Assembly (NCBI RefSeq): GCF_051020955.1
Contig: NW_027476364.1
Span: 140,001 to 204,000, forward strand
Direction: 5' to 3'
DNA: 64,000 bases
Source of the DNA: Megalopta genalis
Taxonomy: Eukaryota; Arthropoda; Insecta; Hymenoptera; Halictidae
In this document: positions 52,189 to 61,910 of the stretch, in pieces
Position numbering within the stretch: the first letter of the stretch is position 1
Layout: the number at the start of each line of letters is the position of its first letter
Program-made: the position numbers and the translations under genes
The notes under the pieces: model-generated
What the model saw: the letters and a program-made list of their open reading frames with translations, nothing else
Told to the model about the DNA's origin: nothing
Database searches by the model: none

Positions 52189-55100
52189 TAATACAGGCCA
52201 ACCTGAACCGCTCGGCCAGGGCACAGGACCTCCTGGTGCAATTCCTGGCCGAGCGGGGTGCCGGGTTGGCCGTAGCGGCGGAGCCGTACAGGATTCCCGA
52301 TCATCCACATTGGATGGGGGACCTGAGCGGCTCCGCCGTTATAATATGGGTAGGCCGGCCGGGGTCCCCGGCGTGCTCCGTTATCGAGCGCGGCCGGGGA
52401 TACCTGGCCGTTGACTGGGGCGGCACCGCGGTTGTGGCGATCTATGCACCTCCAAGGTGGTCCCTCGAGGAGTTTGTGCAGTATCTGGACGGGGTGGGGA
52501 GATGCGTCTCCCGCTGCCAGCCCCGTCCGGTGCTGGTTCTGGGGGACTTCAACGCCAAGTCGCCGGCTTGGGGTTCCCCCAGGACGAACCCGAGGGGCCG
52601 GGAGGTGCTTGACTGGGCGGCGGGACTCGAGCTCCGTCTTTTAAACACGGGCTCGGTCCATACGTGCGTGCGGCATAATGGGGGGTCCATCGTTGACCTT
52701 TCATGGGCAACGCCCCCCGCCGCGCGCCGTATTACGGGGTGGAGGGTGGCGGAGGAGGTCGAGACACTGTCTGACCACAGGTACATTGTTCTCGGCCTCT
52801 CCGCCGCCCCATCGACGCCCCGACGTCGCCCCGCTGATGAGGGATCGCCTCAGCCGCGGTGGGCGCTAAAGCGCCTCGACCAGGACGCCCTGATGGCGGC
52901 AGCCCACGTCGTGGCCTGGCCAGCAACACCGGCCGGGCCAGTCGACGGGACAAGGGAGGCCCAATGGTTCCGGGGCGCAATGACGTCCATTTGCGACGTC
53001 GCCATGCCCCGGGCCAGGGTTTTCCCGAGGAAGGCGGTGTACTGGTGGTCGCGCGCGATAGCGGATTTGCGCACAGAGTGCGTTCGCGCGCGACGCCAGT
53101 ACGCCCGCGCCCGTCGACGACGGCGTTCCGACGTGGAGCTGGCTATCCAGCTGTATGGGCGATACAGGGAGAAGGTGGTCGCCCTGCAGCTGGCCATCAG
53201 GCAAGCAAAGAGCCAGGCCTGGCGCGACCTCCTCGGCACTATCAACCGAGATCCATGGGGGCGCCCATATAAAATGGCGATGGGACGATTACGTCCCTGG
53301 GCGCCCCCTCTGACGGAGAGCCTGGATCCGGGGATGCTCGGACGGGTCGTGGACGCGCTATTCCCCGTCAGCGGGGAGGCGTCCCGGCCCGTCCCTCAGC
53401 TAGAGGGACACGAGTGGTCCCCGGATCTGGAGGTCGCGCCGGAGGAAATGGCCGGGGTAGTCAAATGGCTCCGGGGCAAGAATACTGCCCCGGGGCCGGA
53501 CGGTATCCCCGGCCGGGTCTGGCTGCTTGCCATGGGCGTCCTGGGCGAGAGGCTTAGAGGCCTCTACTCCGGGCTCCTGAGGTCCGGGGTGTTCCCGGAC
53601 CTCTGGAGGAGAAGTCGGATGGTCCTCTTAAGGAAGGATGGGAGGCCTGCGGATTCTCCCTCCGCGTACCGGCCCATTTGCCTCCTGGACGAGGTGGGCA
53701 AGATCTTTGAAAAGATCATTGCTGCCCGCCTCGCCAGGCACCTGTCCCGCGTTGGCCCCGATCTGGCGGACTGCCAGTTCGGCTTCCGGGAGGGGCGATC
53801 GACGGTCGATGCAATCGACCGTCTAAAGTCCCTCTCGGACAATGCCGTGGCACGGGGCGGGGTGTGCTTGGCGGTGTCGATAGACATCGTCAATGCGTTT
53901 AACACCCTGCCCTGGTCCGCCATTAGGGAGGCCCTGGTTGAACACCAGGTGCCTCCCTATCTGAGGCGGGTAATCGGGGCCTACCTGCGGGGCAGGTGGG
54001 TGGAATACCCGGGCCGGTACGGGACGATACGGAGGGAAGTGGACTGCGGGGTCCCACAGGGGTCCGTGTTAGGACCACTCCTGTGGGACCTGGGATATAA
54101 CGCAGTCCTGAAGGCCTCCCTACCCGACGGTGCCACCCTCATCTGCTATGCAGATGACACATTGGTGGTCGCCGTCGGGGACACCTTCGAGAGGACCATC
54201 CGACGAGCGGAAGTTGCGGTGGCAGCCGTCGTCGCGAGGATCCACGGTCTGGGGCTGAAGGTGGCCCCGGAGAAGGCCGAGGCCGTCTGGTTTGGACGGC
54301 CTTGGTCTCGGCCACGGGCCAGATCGTGGATCTGGGTTGGAGGAGCCTGCGTCGAGGTGAAGTCCGAGATCAAGTATCTCGGACTGATCCTCGACAGCCA
54401 CTGGAGGTTCGGAGCACATTTCGGCCGCCTTGTCCCCCGAGTTGAGAGGGCGGCGGCCGCGTTAGGCCGCCTGTTGCCCAATATCGGGGGACCGGGCGAT
54501 ATGGTGCGCCGCCTATACCTAGGCGTGGTGCGGTCAATGGTATTATACGGCGCCCCGATTTGGGCGCCGTCCGTGAGGGCAAGCCGGCGCAGCACATTGT
54601 TGTTGCGCCGGCTTCAGAGGCAAATGGCCCTTCGCCTCATACGGGGGTACCGCACCACGTCTACCGTGGCGGCGCTTGCTCTGGCGGGAGAAATTCCCTT
54701 CGAGCTGCAGGCGGCGATGCGCGCCTATGTCTATAGGCGCATATGCATCGCTGGCCGGGCTCGGGGGGACCCGCCGGAGCAAGAGGCGGTCGAGGGCTTC
54801 GAGCTCCAGGCCCGGGGACTAGCGCTCGCTAGGTGGCATGCGGAGCTTTGTTCCCATGCCGCCGAGCGCGTCCCCGGGGCTCTCCTGCCGCACTTCACCA
54901 CGTGGCGGGAGAGGCGGTTTGGCAGGCTCTCCTACCGTGCGACGCAGGTATTCACCGGGCATGGCTGCTTCGGTGTCTACCTGTGTCGCATCGGTCGGGA
55001 AGCGACGACGGTGTGCCACCACTGTGGCGCGGAGGAGGACTCGGCGCAGCATACACTGGAGGTGTGCCCCGCCTTTTCAGTGCTGCGCCGAGTCCTAACT

Positions 55101-55289
55101 AGGGAAGTTGGTGGCGACCTCGCTCTCTCCAGCTTAGTTGGGGCCATGCTGGAGAGCCCGACAAAATGGGCGGCAGCCATAGCCTTCTGCGAACAGGTAA
55201 TGTTGCAGAAGGAGGCTGCCGAGCGGGGTCGCCGTGAGCGGGGGGTGCGGCGTGTGCGCCCACGCCTAGAGCCCCCCCCGAGTAGCTGA
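52170..55289 (+). CDS. ORF2: APE-type endonuclease and reverse transcriptase
   Basis: A 1,039-residue polyprotein that nicks the target and copies the element RNA at the nick. The N-terminal endonuclease/exonuclease/phosphatase domain (about 5-212) shows QANLNRS (Asn at about 11-13), AEPY (Glu 38), IYAPP, LGDFNAK (Asp 126, Asn 128), SIVDLS and LSDHRYI (Asp 202, His 203). The reverse transcriptase (about 410-745) shows KNTAPGPDGIP (437-447), YRPICLLDEVGKIFEK, QFGFREGRSTVDAI (536-549), VSIDIVNAFN (Asp 572), GVPQGSVLGPLLW (627-639), YADD (660-663) and IKYLGLILD (734-742). The thumb/connector is followed by a CX2CX8HX4C finger (C949, C952, H961, C966). No RNase H is present. The N terminus starts directly at the endonuclease, supporting ATG 52170. 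All catalytic residues I can recognise are present and the frame is open, so the enzyme may be functional. Length fits the R1 clade. Confidence 0.97.
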   Translation: MGPKGPIIQANLNRSARAQDLLVQFLAERGAGLAVAAEPYRIPDHPHWMGDLSGSAVIIWVGRPGSPACSVIERGRGYLAVDWGGTAVVAIYAPPRWSLEEFVQYLDGVGRCVSRCQPRPVLVLGDFNAKSPAWGSPRTNPRGREVLDWAAGLELRLLNTGSVHTCVRHNGGSIVDLSWATPPAARRITGWRVAEEVETLSDHRYIVLGLSAAPSTPRRRPADEGSPQPRWALKRLDQDALMAAAHVVAWPATPAGPVDGTREAQWFRGAMTSICDVAMPRARVFPRKAVYWWSRAIADLRTECVRARRQYARARRRRRSDVELAIQLYGRYREKVVALQLAIRQAKSQAWRDLLGTINRDPWGRPYKMAMGRLRPWAPPLTESLDPGMLGRVVDALFPVSGEASRPVPQLEGHEWSPDLEVAPEEMAGVVKWLRGKNTAPGPDGIPGRVWLLAMGVLGERLRGLYSGLLRSGVFPDLWRRSRMVLLRKDGRPADSPSAYRPICLLDEVGKIFEKIIAARLARHLSRVGPDLADCQFGFREGRSTVDAIDRLKSLSDNAVARGGVCLAVSIDIVNAFNTLPWSAIREALVEHQVPPYLRRVIGAYLRGRWVEYPGRYGTIRREVDCGVPQGSVLGPLLWDLGYNAVLKASLPDGATLICYADDTLVVAVGDTFERTIRRAEVAVAAVVARIHGLGLKVAPEKAEAVWFGRPWSRPRARSWIWVGGACVEVKSEIKYLGLILDSHWRFGAHFGRLVPRVERAAAALGRLLPNIGGPGDMVRRLYLGVVRSMVLYGAPIWAPSVRASRRSTLLLRRLQRQMALRLIRGYRTTSTVAALALAGEIPFELQAAMRAYVYRRICIAGRARGDPPEQEAVEGFELQARGLALARWHAELCSHAAERVPGALLPHFTTWRERRFGRLSYRATQVFTGHGCFGVYLCRIGREATTVCHHCGAEEDSAQHTLEVCPAFSVLRRVLTREVGGDLALSSLVGAMLESPTKWAAAIAFCEQVMLQKEAAERGRRERGVRRVRPRLEPPPSS

Positions 55290-55700
55290 TACTAGGCGGG
55301 CGGCGGGTGTACCGGACCATGCCGGTTTAATTGCCCGCCGCCCGCCAACCGAGGATGCCCTATTTTAAAGTGGGGGCGACAAAACCGTCGCCCCCGACGG
55401 CCGCTAGTGCGGCCGTCGTGAAGAGGCGGTGTGGGGTGCGGTCCCCCGCACCGCCGAATCAAGATGATTCATGGGGGGGAGGATTAATCTCCCCCCGGGA
55501 CGCGGCCGGCCACCGCTCCATCCTGGTGGCCGGCCAGGCGAGGGGGAGCTGCGGTCGTGTTCTTGAAGAGTTCCCGTGGCTCCCCCGTTAATCGCCAGCG
55601 CCCTAGGCCGCCGTGGGGGTTTTAGCGGGTCGAACCCCGCACTACCCCCCCTCCGCCCTTCGGGCGGAGCGGGGGTGTCTGACCTGCAGATTTCCCCCAC

Positions 55701-55703
<3 letters not shown>
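55290..55703 (+). other. 3' UTR made of consecutive GC-rich stem-loops
   Basis: Perfect stems read directly from the sequence: 55295-55307 with 55334-55346 (13 bp, with an inner ACCGG/CCGGT stem); 55372-55380 with 55387-55395 (9 bp); 55396-55404 with 55409-55417 (9 bp, TAGT loop); 55435-55441 with 55446-55452 (7 bp); 55474-55481 with 55489-55496 (8 bp); 55504-55514 with 55525-55535 (11 bp); 55542-55549 with 55579-55586 (8 bp); and 55651-55658 with 55662-55669, extended by CCCCC/GGGGG around a bulged C. In R1-clade and other LINEs the 3' UTR is often what the reverse transcriptase recognises, so these are candidate binding structures. No coding frame is supported. Confidence 0.85.

Positions 55704-55754
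<51 letters not shown>
55704..55754 (+). other. Poly(A) tail, 51 nt, uninterrupted
   Basis: A pure run of A directly between the 3' UTR (ending CCCCCACGTT) and the right target-site duplication. An uninterrupted tail suggests a recent insertion, since such runs accumulate interruptions. The exact length may be affected by sequencing error, and the last A could belong to the target. Confidence 0.93.
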
Positions 55755-55757
<3 letters not shown>

Positions 55758-55769
55758 AAGCAAGAATAT
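55755..55769 (+). repeat. Right target-site duplication (15 bp)
   Basis: GTTAAGCAAGAATAT, identical to 49622-49636 and followed by CGTATTTTT, the normal continuation of the B monomer. Removing the element and one copy restores a standard B monomer without loss or gain of bases. Confidence 0.95.
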
Positions 55770-58700
55770 CGTATTTTTAAAAAAATCTAATGATAGGATT
55801 TTCCAGAAAATTGAAAAAACCGAAAAATGTCAAGAGTAAAGTGCCATTTTCTGACATTAGATTTCGTTCTAAATGCTTAATCCCTATGTAGAAACGTTAG
55901 TTAAGCAAGAATATCGTATTCTTAAAAAAATCTAATGATAGGATTTTTCAGAAAATTGAAAAAACCGTAAAATGTCAAGAGTAAAGTGCCCTTATTTTAA
56001 ACAATGTATCGTTCTAAATGCTTAATCCCTATGTAAAAAAGTTATTTAAGCAAGAATATGTTATTGAATAAAATGAGAAAAATTTATTTTAGCCGTAAAT
56101 CGAAAATAATGGATCGAGCGAATCGGTCGATTGCGCCGAGACGCGCTATGATGCAACAGACGAGCGATTGGAACGCCCGAATATTTTCAAAGTCCCAACG
56201 TACCGATCAAGAGTAAAGTACCATTTTCCTACATTAGATTTCGTTCTAAATGCTTAATCCCTATCTAAAAACGTTAGTTAAGCAAGAATATCGTATTTTT
56301 AAAAAAATCTAATGATAGGATTTTCCAGAAAATTGAAAAAACCGAAAAATGTCAAGAGTAAAGTGCCATTTTCTGACATTAGATTTCGTTCTAAATGCTT
56401 AATCCCTATGTAGAAACGTTAGTTAAGCAAGAATATCGTATTTTTAAAAAAATCTAATGATAGGATTTTTCAGAAAATTGAAAAAACCGTAAAATGTCAA
56501 GAGTAAAGTGCCCTTATTTTAAACAATGTATCGTTCTAAATGCTTAATCCCTATGTAAAAAAGTTATTTTAGCAGGAATATGTTATTGAATAAAATGAGA
56601 AAAATTTATTTTAGCCGTAAATCGAAAATAATGGATCGAGCGAATTGGTCGATTGCGCCGAGACGCGCTATGATGCAACAGACGAGCGATTGGAACGCCC
56701 GAATATTTTCCAAGTGCCAACGTACCGATCAAGAGTAAAGTACCATTTTCCTACATTAGATTTCGTTCTAAATGCTTAATCCCTATGTAAAAACGTTAGT
56801 TAAGCAAGAATATCGTATTTTTAAAAAAATCTAATGATAGGATTTCCCAGAAAATTGAAAAAACCGAAAAATGTCAAGAGTAAAGTGCCATTTTCTGACA
56901 TTAGATTTCGTTCTAAATGCTTAATCCCTATGTAGAAACGTTAGTTAAGCAAGAATATCGTATTTTTAAAAAAATCTAATGATAGGATTTTTCAGAAAAT
57001 TGAAAAAACCGTAAAATGTCAAGAGTAAAGTGCCCTTATTTTAAACAATGTATCGTTCTAAATGCTTAATCCCTATGTAAAAAAGTTATTTTAGCAGGAA
57101 TATGTTATTGAAAAAAATTAGAAAAATTTATTTTAGCCGTAAATCGAAAATAATGGATCGAGCGAATCGGTCGATTGCGCCGAGACGCGCTATGATGCAA
57201 CAGACGAGCGATTGGAACGCCCGAATATTTTCAAAGTCCCAACGTACCGATCAAGAGTAAAGTACCATTTTCCTACATTAGATTTCGTTCTAAATGCTTA
57301 ATCCCTATGTAAAAACGTTAGTTAAGCAAGAATATCGTATTTTTAAAAAAATCTAATGATAGGATTTCCCAGAAAATTGAAAAAACCGAAAAATGTCAAG
57401 AGTAAAGTGCCATTTTCTGACATTAGATTTCGTTCTAAATGCTTAATCCCTATGTAGAAACGTTAGTTAAGCAAGAATATCGTATTTTTAAAAAAATCTA
57501 ATGATAGGATTTTTCAGAAAATTGAAAAAACCGAAAAATGTCAAGAGTAAAGTGCCATTTTCTGACATTAGATTTCGTTCTAAATGCTTAATCCCTATGT
57601 AGAAACGTTAGTTAAGCAAGAATATCGTATTCTTAAAAAAATCTAATGATAGGATTTTTCAGAAAATTGAAAAAACCGTAAAATGTCAAGAGTAAAGTGC
57701 CCTTATTTTAAACAATGTATCGTTCTAAATGCTTAATCCCTATGTAAAAAAGTTATTTAAGCAAGAATATGTTATTGAATAAAATGAGAAAAATTTATTT
57801 TAGCCGTAAATCGAAAATAATGGATCGAGCGAATCGGTCGATTGCGCCGAGACGCGCTATGATGCAACAGACGAGCGATTGGAACGCCCGAATATTTTCA
57901 AAGTCCCAACGTACCGATCAAGAGTAAAGTACCATTTTCCTACATTAGATTTCGTTCTAAATGCTTAATCCCTATGTAAAAACGTTAGTTAAGCAAGAAT
58001 ATCGTATTTTTAAAAAAATCTAATGATAGGATTTTCCAGAAAATTGAAAAAACCGAAAAATGTCAAGAGTAAAGTGCCATTTTCTGACATTAGATTTCGT
58101 TCTAAATGCTTAATCCCTATGTAGAAACGTTAGTTAAGCAAGAATATCGTATTTTTAAAAAAATCTAATGATAGGATTTTTCAGAAAATTGAAAAAACCG
58201 TAAAATGTCAAGAGTAAAGTGCCCTTATTTTAAACAATGTATCGTTCTAAATGCTTAATCCCTATGTAAAAAAGTTATTTTAGCAGGAATATGTTATTGA
58301 ATAAAATGAGAAAAATTTATTTTAGCCGTAAATCGAAAATAATGGATCGAGCGAATCGGTCGATTGCGCCGAGACGCGCTATGATGCAACAGACGAGCGA
58401 TTGGAACGCCCGAATATTTTCTAAGTGCCAACGTACCGATCAAGAGTAAAGTACCATTTTCCTACATTAGATTTCGTTCTAAATGCTTAATCCCTATGTA
58501 AAAACGTTAGTTAAGCAAGAATATCGTATTTTTAAAAAAATCTAATGATAGGATTTCCCAGAAAATTGAAAAAACCGAAAAATGTCAAGAGTAAAGTGCC
58601 ATTTTCTGACATTAGATTTCGTTCTAAATGCTTAATCCCTATGTAGAAACGTTAGTTAAGCAAGAATATCGTATTTTTAAAAAAATCTAATGATAGGATT

Positions 58701-60344
58701 TTTCAGAAAATTGAAAAAACCGTAAAATGTCAAGAGTAAAGTGCCCTTATTTTAAACAATGTATCGTTCTAAATGCTTAATCCCTATGTAAAAAAGTTAT
58801 TTTAGCAGGAATATGTTATTGAAAAAAATTAGAAAAATTTATTTTAGCCGTAAATCGAAAATAATGGATCGAGCGAATCGGTCGATTGCGCCGAGACGCG
58901 CTATGATGCAACAGACGAGCGATTGGAACGCCCGAATATTTTCAAAGTCCCAACGTACCGATCAAGAGTAAAGTACCATTTTCCTACATTAGATTTCGTT
59001 CTAAATGCTTAATCCCTATGTAGAAACGTTAGTTAAGCAAGAATATCGTATTTTTAAAAAAATCTAATGATAGGATTTCCCAGAAAATTGAAAAAACCGA
59101 AAAATGTCAAGAGTAAAGTGCCATTTTCTGACATTAGATTTCGTTCTAAATGCTTAATCCCTATGTAGAAACGTTAGTTAAGCAAGAATATCGTATTCTT
59201 AAAAAAATCTAATGATAGGATTTTTCAGAAAATTGAAAAAACCGTAAAATGTCAAGAGTAAAGTGCCCTTATTTTAAACAATGTATCGTTCTAAATGCTT
59301 AATCCCTATGTAAAAAAGTTATTTAAGCAAGAATATGTTATTGAATAAAATGAGAAAAATTTATTTTAGCCGTAAATCGAAAATAATGGATCGAGCGAAT
59401 CGGTCGATTGCGCCGAGACGCGCTATGATGCAACAGACGAGCGATTGGAACGCCCGAATATTTTCAAAGTCCCAACGTACCGATCAAGAGTAAAGTACCA
59501 TTTTCCTACATTAGATTTCGTTCTAAATGCTTAATCCCTATGTAAAAACGTTAGTTAAGCAAGAATATCGTATTTTTAAAAAAATCTAATGATAGGATTT
59601 TCCAGAAAATTGAAAAAACCGAAAAATGTCAAGAGTAAAGTGCCATTTTCTGACATTAGATTTCGTTCTAAATGCTTAATCCCTATGTAGAAACGTTAGT
59701 TAAGCAAGAATATCGTATTTTTAAAAAAATCTAATGATAGGATTTTTCAGAAAATTGAAAAAACCGTAAAATGTCAAGAGTAAAGTGCCCTTATTTTAAA
59801 CAATGTATCGTTCTAAATGCTTAATCCCTATGTAAAAAAGTTATTTTAGCAGGAATATGTTATTGAATAAAATGAGAAAAATTTATTTTAGCCGTAAATC
59901 GAAAATAATGGATCGAGCGAATCGGTCGATTGCGCCGAGACGCGCTATGATGCAACAGACGAGCGATTGGAACGCCCGAATATTTTCTAAGTGCCAACGT
60001 ACCGATCAAGAGTAAAGTACCATTTTCCTACATTAGATTTCGTTCTAAATGCTTAATCCCTATGTAAAAACGTTAGTTAAGCAAGAATATCGTATTTTTA
60101 AAAAAATCTAATGATAGGATTTCCCAGAAAATTGAAAAAACCGAAAAATGTCAAGAGTAAAGTGCCATTTTCTGACATTAGATTTCGTTCTAAATGCTTA
60201 ATCCCTATGTAGAAACGTTAGTTAAGCAAGAATATCGTATTTTTAAAAAAATCTAATGATAGGATTTTTCAGAAAATTGAAAAAACCGTAAAATGTCAAG
60301 AGTAAAGTGCCCTTATTTTAAACAATGTATCGTTCTAAATGCTT

Positions 60345-61910
60345 AATCCCTATGTAAAAAAGTTATTTTAGCAGGAATATGTTATTGAAAAAAATTAGAA
60401 AAATTTATTTTAGCCGTAAATCGAAAATAATGGATCGAGCGAATCGGTCGATTGCGCCGAGACGCGCTATGATGCAACAGACGAGCGATTGGAACGCCCG
60501 AATATTTTCAAAGTCCCAACGTACCGATCAAGAGTAAAGTACCATTTTCCTACATTAGATTTCGTTCTAAATGCTTAATCCCTATGTAGAAACGTTAGTT
60601 AAGCAAGAATATCGTATTTTTAAAAAAATCTAATGATAGGATTTTTCAGAAAATTGAAAAAACCGAAAAATGTCAAGAGTAAAGTGCCATTTTCTGACAT
60701 TAGATTTCGTTCTAAATGCTTAATCCCTATGTAGAAACGTTAGTTAAGCAAGAATATCGTATTCTTAAAAAAATCTAATGATAGGATTTTTCAGAAAATT
60801 GAAAAAACCGTAAAATGTCAAGAGTAAAGTGCCCTTATTTTAAACAATGTATCGTTCTAAATGCTTAATCCCTATGTAAAAAAGTTATTTAAGCAAGAAT
60901 ATGTTATTGAATAAAATGAGAAAAATTTATTTTAGCCGTAAATCGAAAATAATGGATCGAGCGAATCGGTCGATTGCGCCGAGACGCGCTATGATGCAAC
61001 AGACGAGCGATTGGAACGCCCGAATATTTTCAAAGTCCCAACGTACCGATCAAGAGTAAAGTACCATTTTCCTACATTAGATTTCGTTCTAAATGCTTAA
61101 TCCCTATGTAAAAACGTTAGTTAAGCAAGAATATCGTATTTTTAAAAAAATCTAATGATAGGATTTCCCAGAAAATTGAAAAAACCGAAAAATGTCAAGA
61201 GTAAAGTGCCATTTTCTGACATTAGATTTCGTTCTAAATGCTTAATCCCTATGTAGAAACGTTAGTTAAGCAAGAATATCGTATTTTTAAAAAAATCTAA
61301 TGATAGGATTTTTCAGAAAATTGAAAAAACCGTAAAATGTCAAGAGTAAAGTGCCCTTATTTTAAACAATGTATCGTTCTAAATGCTTAATCCCTATGTA
61401 AAAAAGTTATTTTAGCAGGAATATGTTATTGAAAAAAATTAGAAAAATTTATTTTAGCCGTAAATCGAAAATAATGGATCGAGCGAATCGGTCGATTGCG
61501 CCGAGACGCGCTATGATGCAACAGACGAGCGATTGGAACGCCCGAATATTTTCAAAGTCCCAACGTACCGATCAAGAGTAAAGTACCATTTTCCTACATT
61601 AGATTTCGTTCTAAATGCTTAATCCCTATGTAGAAACGTTAGTTAAGCAAGAATATCGTATTTTTAAAAAAATCTAATGATAGGATTTTTCAGAAAATTG
61701 AAAAAACCGAAAAATGTCAAGAGTAAAGTGCCATTTTCTGACATTAGATTTCGTTCTAAATGCTTAATCCCTATGTAGAAACGTTAGTTAAGCAAGAATA
61801 TCGTATTCTTAAAAAAATCTAATGATAGGATTTTTCAGAAAATTGAAAAAACCGTAAAATGTCAAGAGTAAAGTGCCCTTATTTTAAACAATGTATCGTT
61901 CTAAATGCTT
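60345..61910 (+). repeat. Region with two B-less units (A'-C'-C, 522 bp)
   Basis: The units at 60345-60866 and 61389-61910 have the subtype iii A' monomer followed directly by a TAGAAACG monomer with a B-like end (C') and then the CTT allele of C. They have the trimer length but the content of a tetramer that lost its B. A normal subtype i unit (60867) lies between them. The two share an origin, most simply by duplication of a deleted tetramer. The unit at 58779 is related: its B has a C-like TAGAAACG front. Confidence 0.82.

Larger units (their letters stand above)
49637..55754 (+). mobile_element. Full-length R1-clade-like non-LTR retrotransposon
   Basis: GC-rich two-ORF LINE of about 6.1 kb inserted in the AT-rich satellite. 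It has a ribozyme-like 5' end, a 5' UTR, a gag-like ORF1 with zinc knuckles, an ORF2 with endonuclease, reverse transcriptase and a CCHC finger, a structured 3' UTR and a poly(A) tail. Perfect target-site duplications flank it. There is no RNase H domain after the reverse transcriptase. A two-ORF layout, APE-type endonuclease, IDIVNAFN in the reverse transcriptase and a C-terminal CX2CX8HX4C finger all fit the R1 clade (R1, TRAS, SART, Waldo relatives), and the TAATG junction recalls SART1. No frameshift or premature stop is visible. The exact family needs a phylogeny. Confidence 0.95.

Noticed and set aside
51863..52414. 183-codon + strand frame spanning the ORF1/ORF2 junction
   Set aside because: It is an out-of-frame shadow of zinc-knuckle and endonuclease coding sequence. 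The TAATG arrangement explains ORF2 expression without it.
55100..55289. RNase H domain at the end of ORF2
   Set aside because: After the CCHC finger only about 70 residues remain, with no DEDD-type motifs; the absence is normal for the R1 clade.
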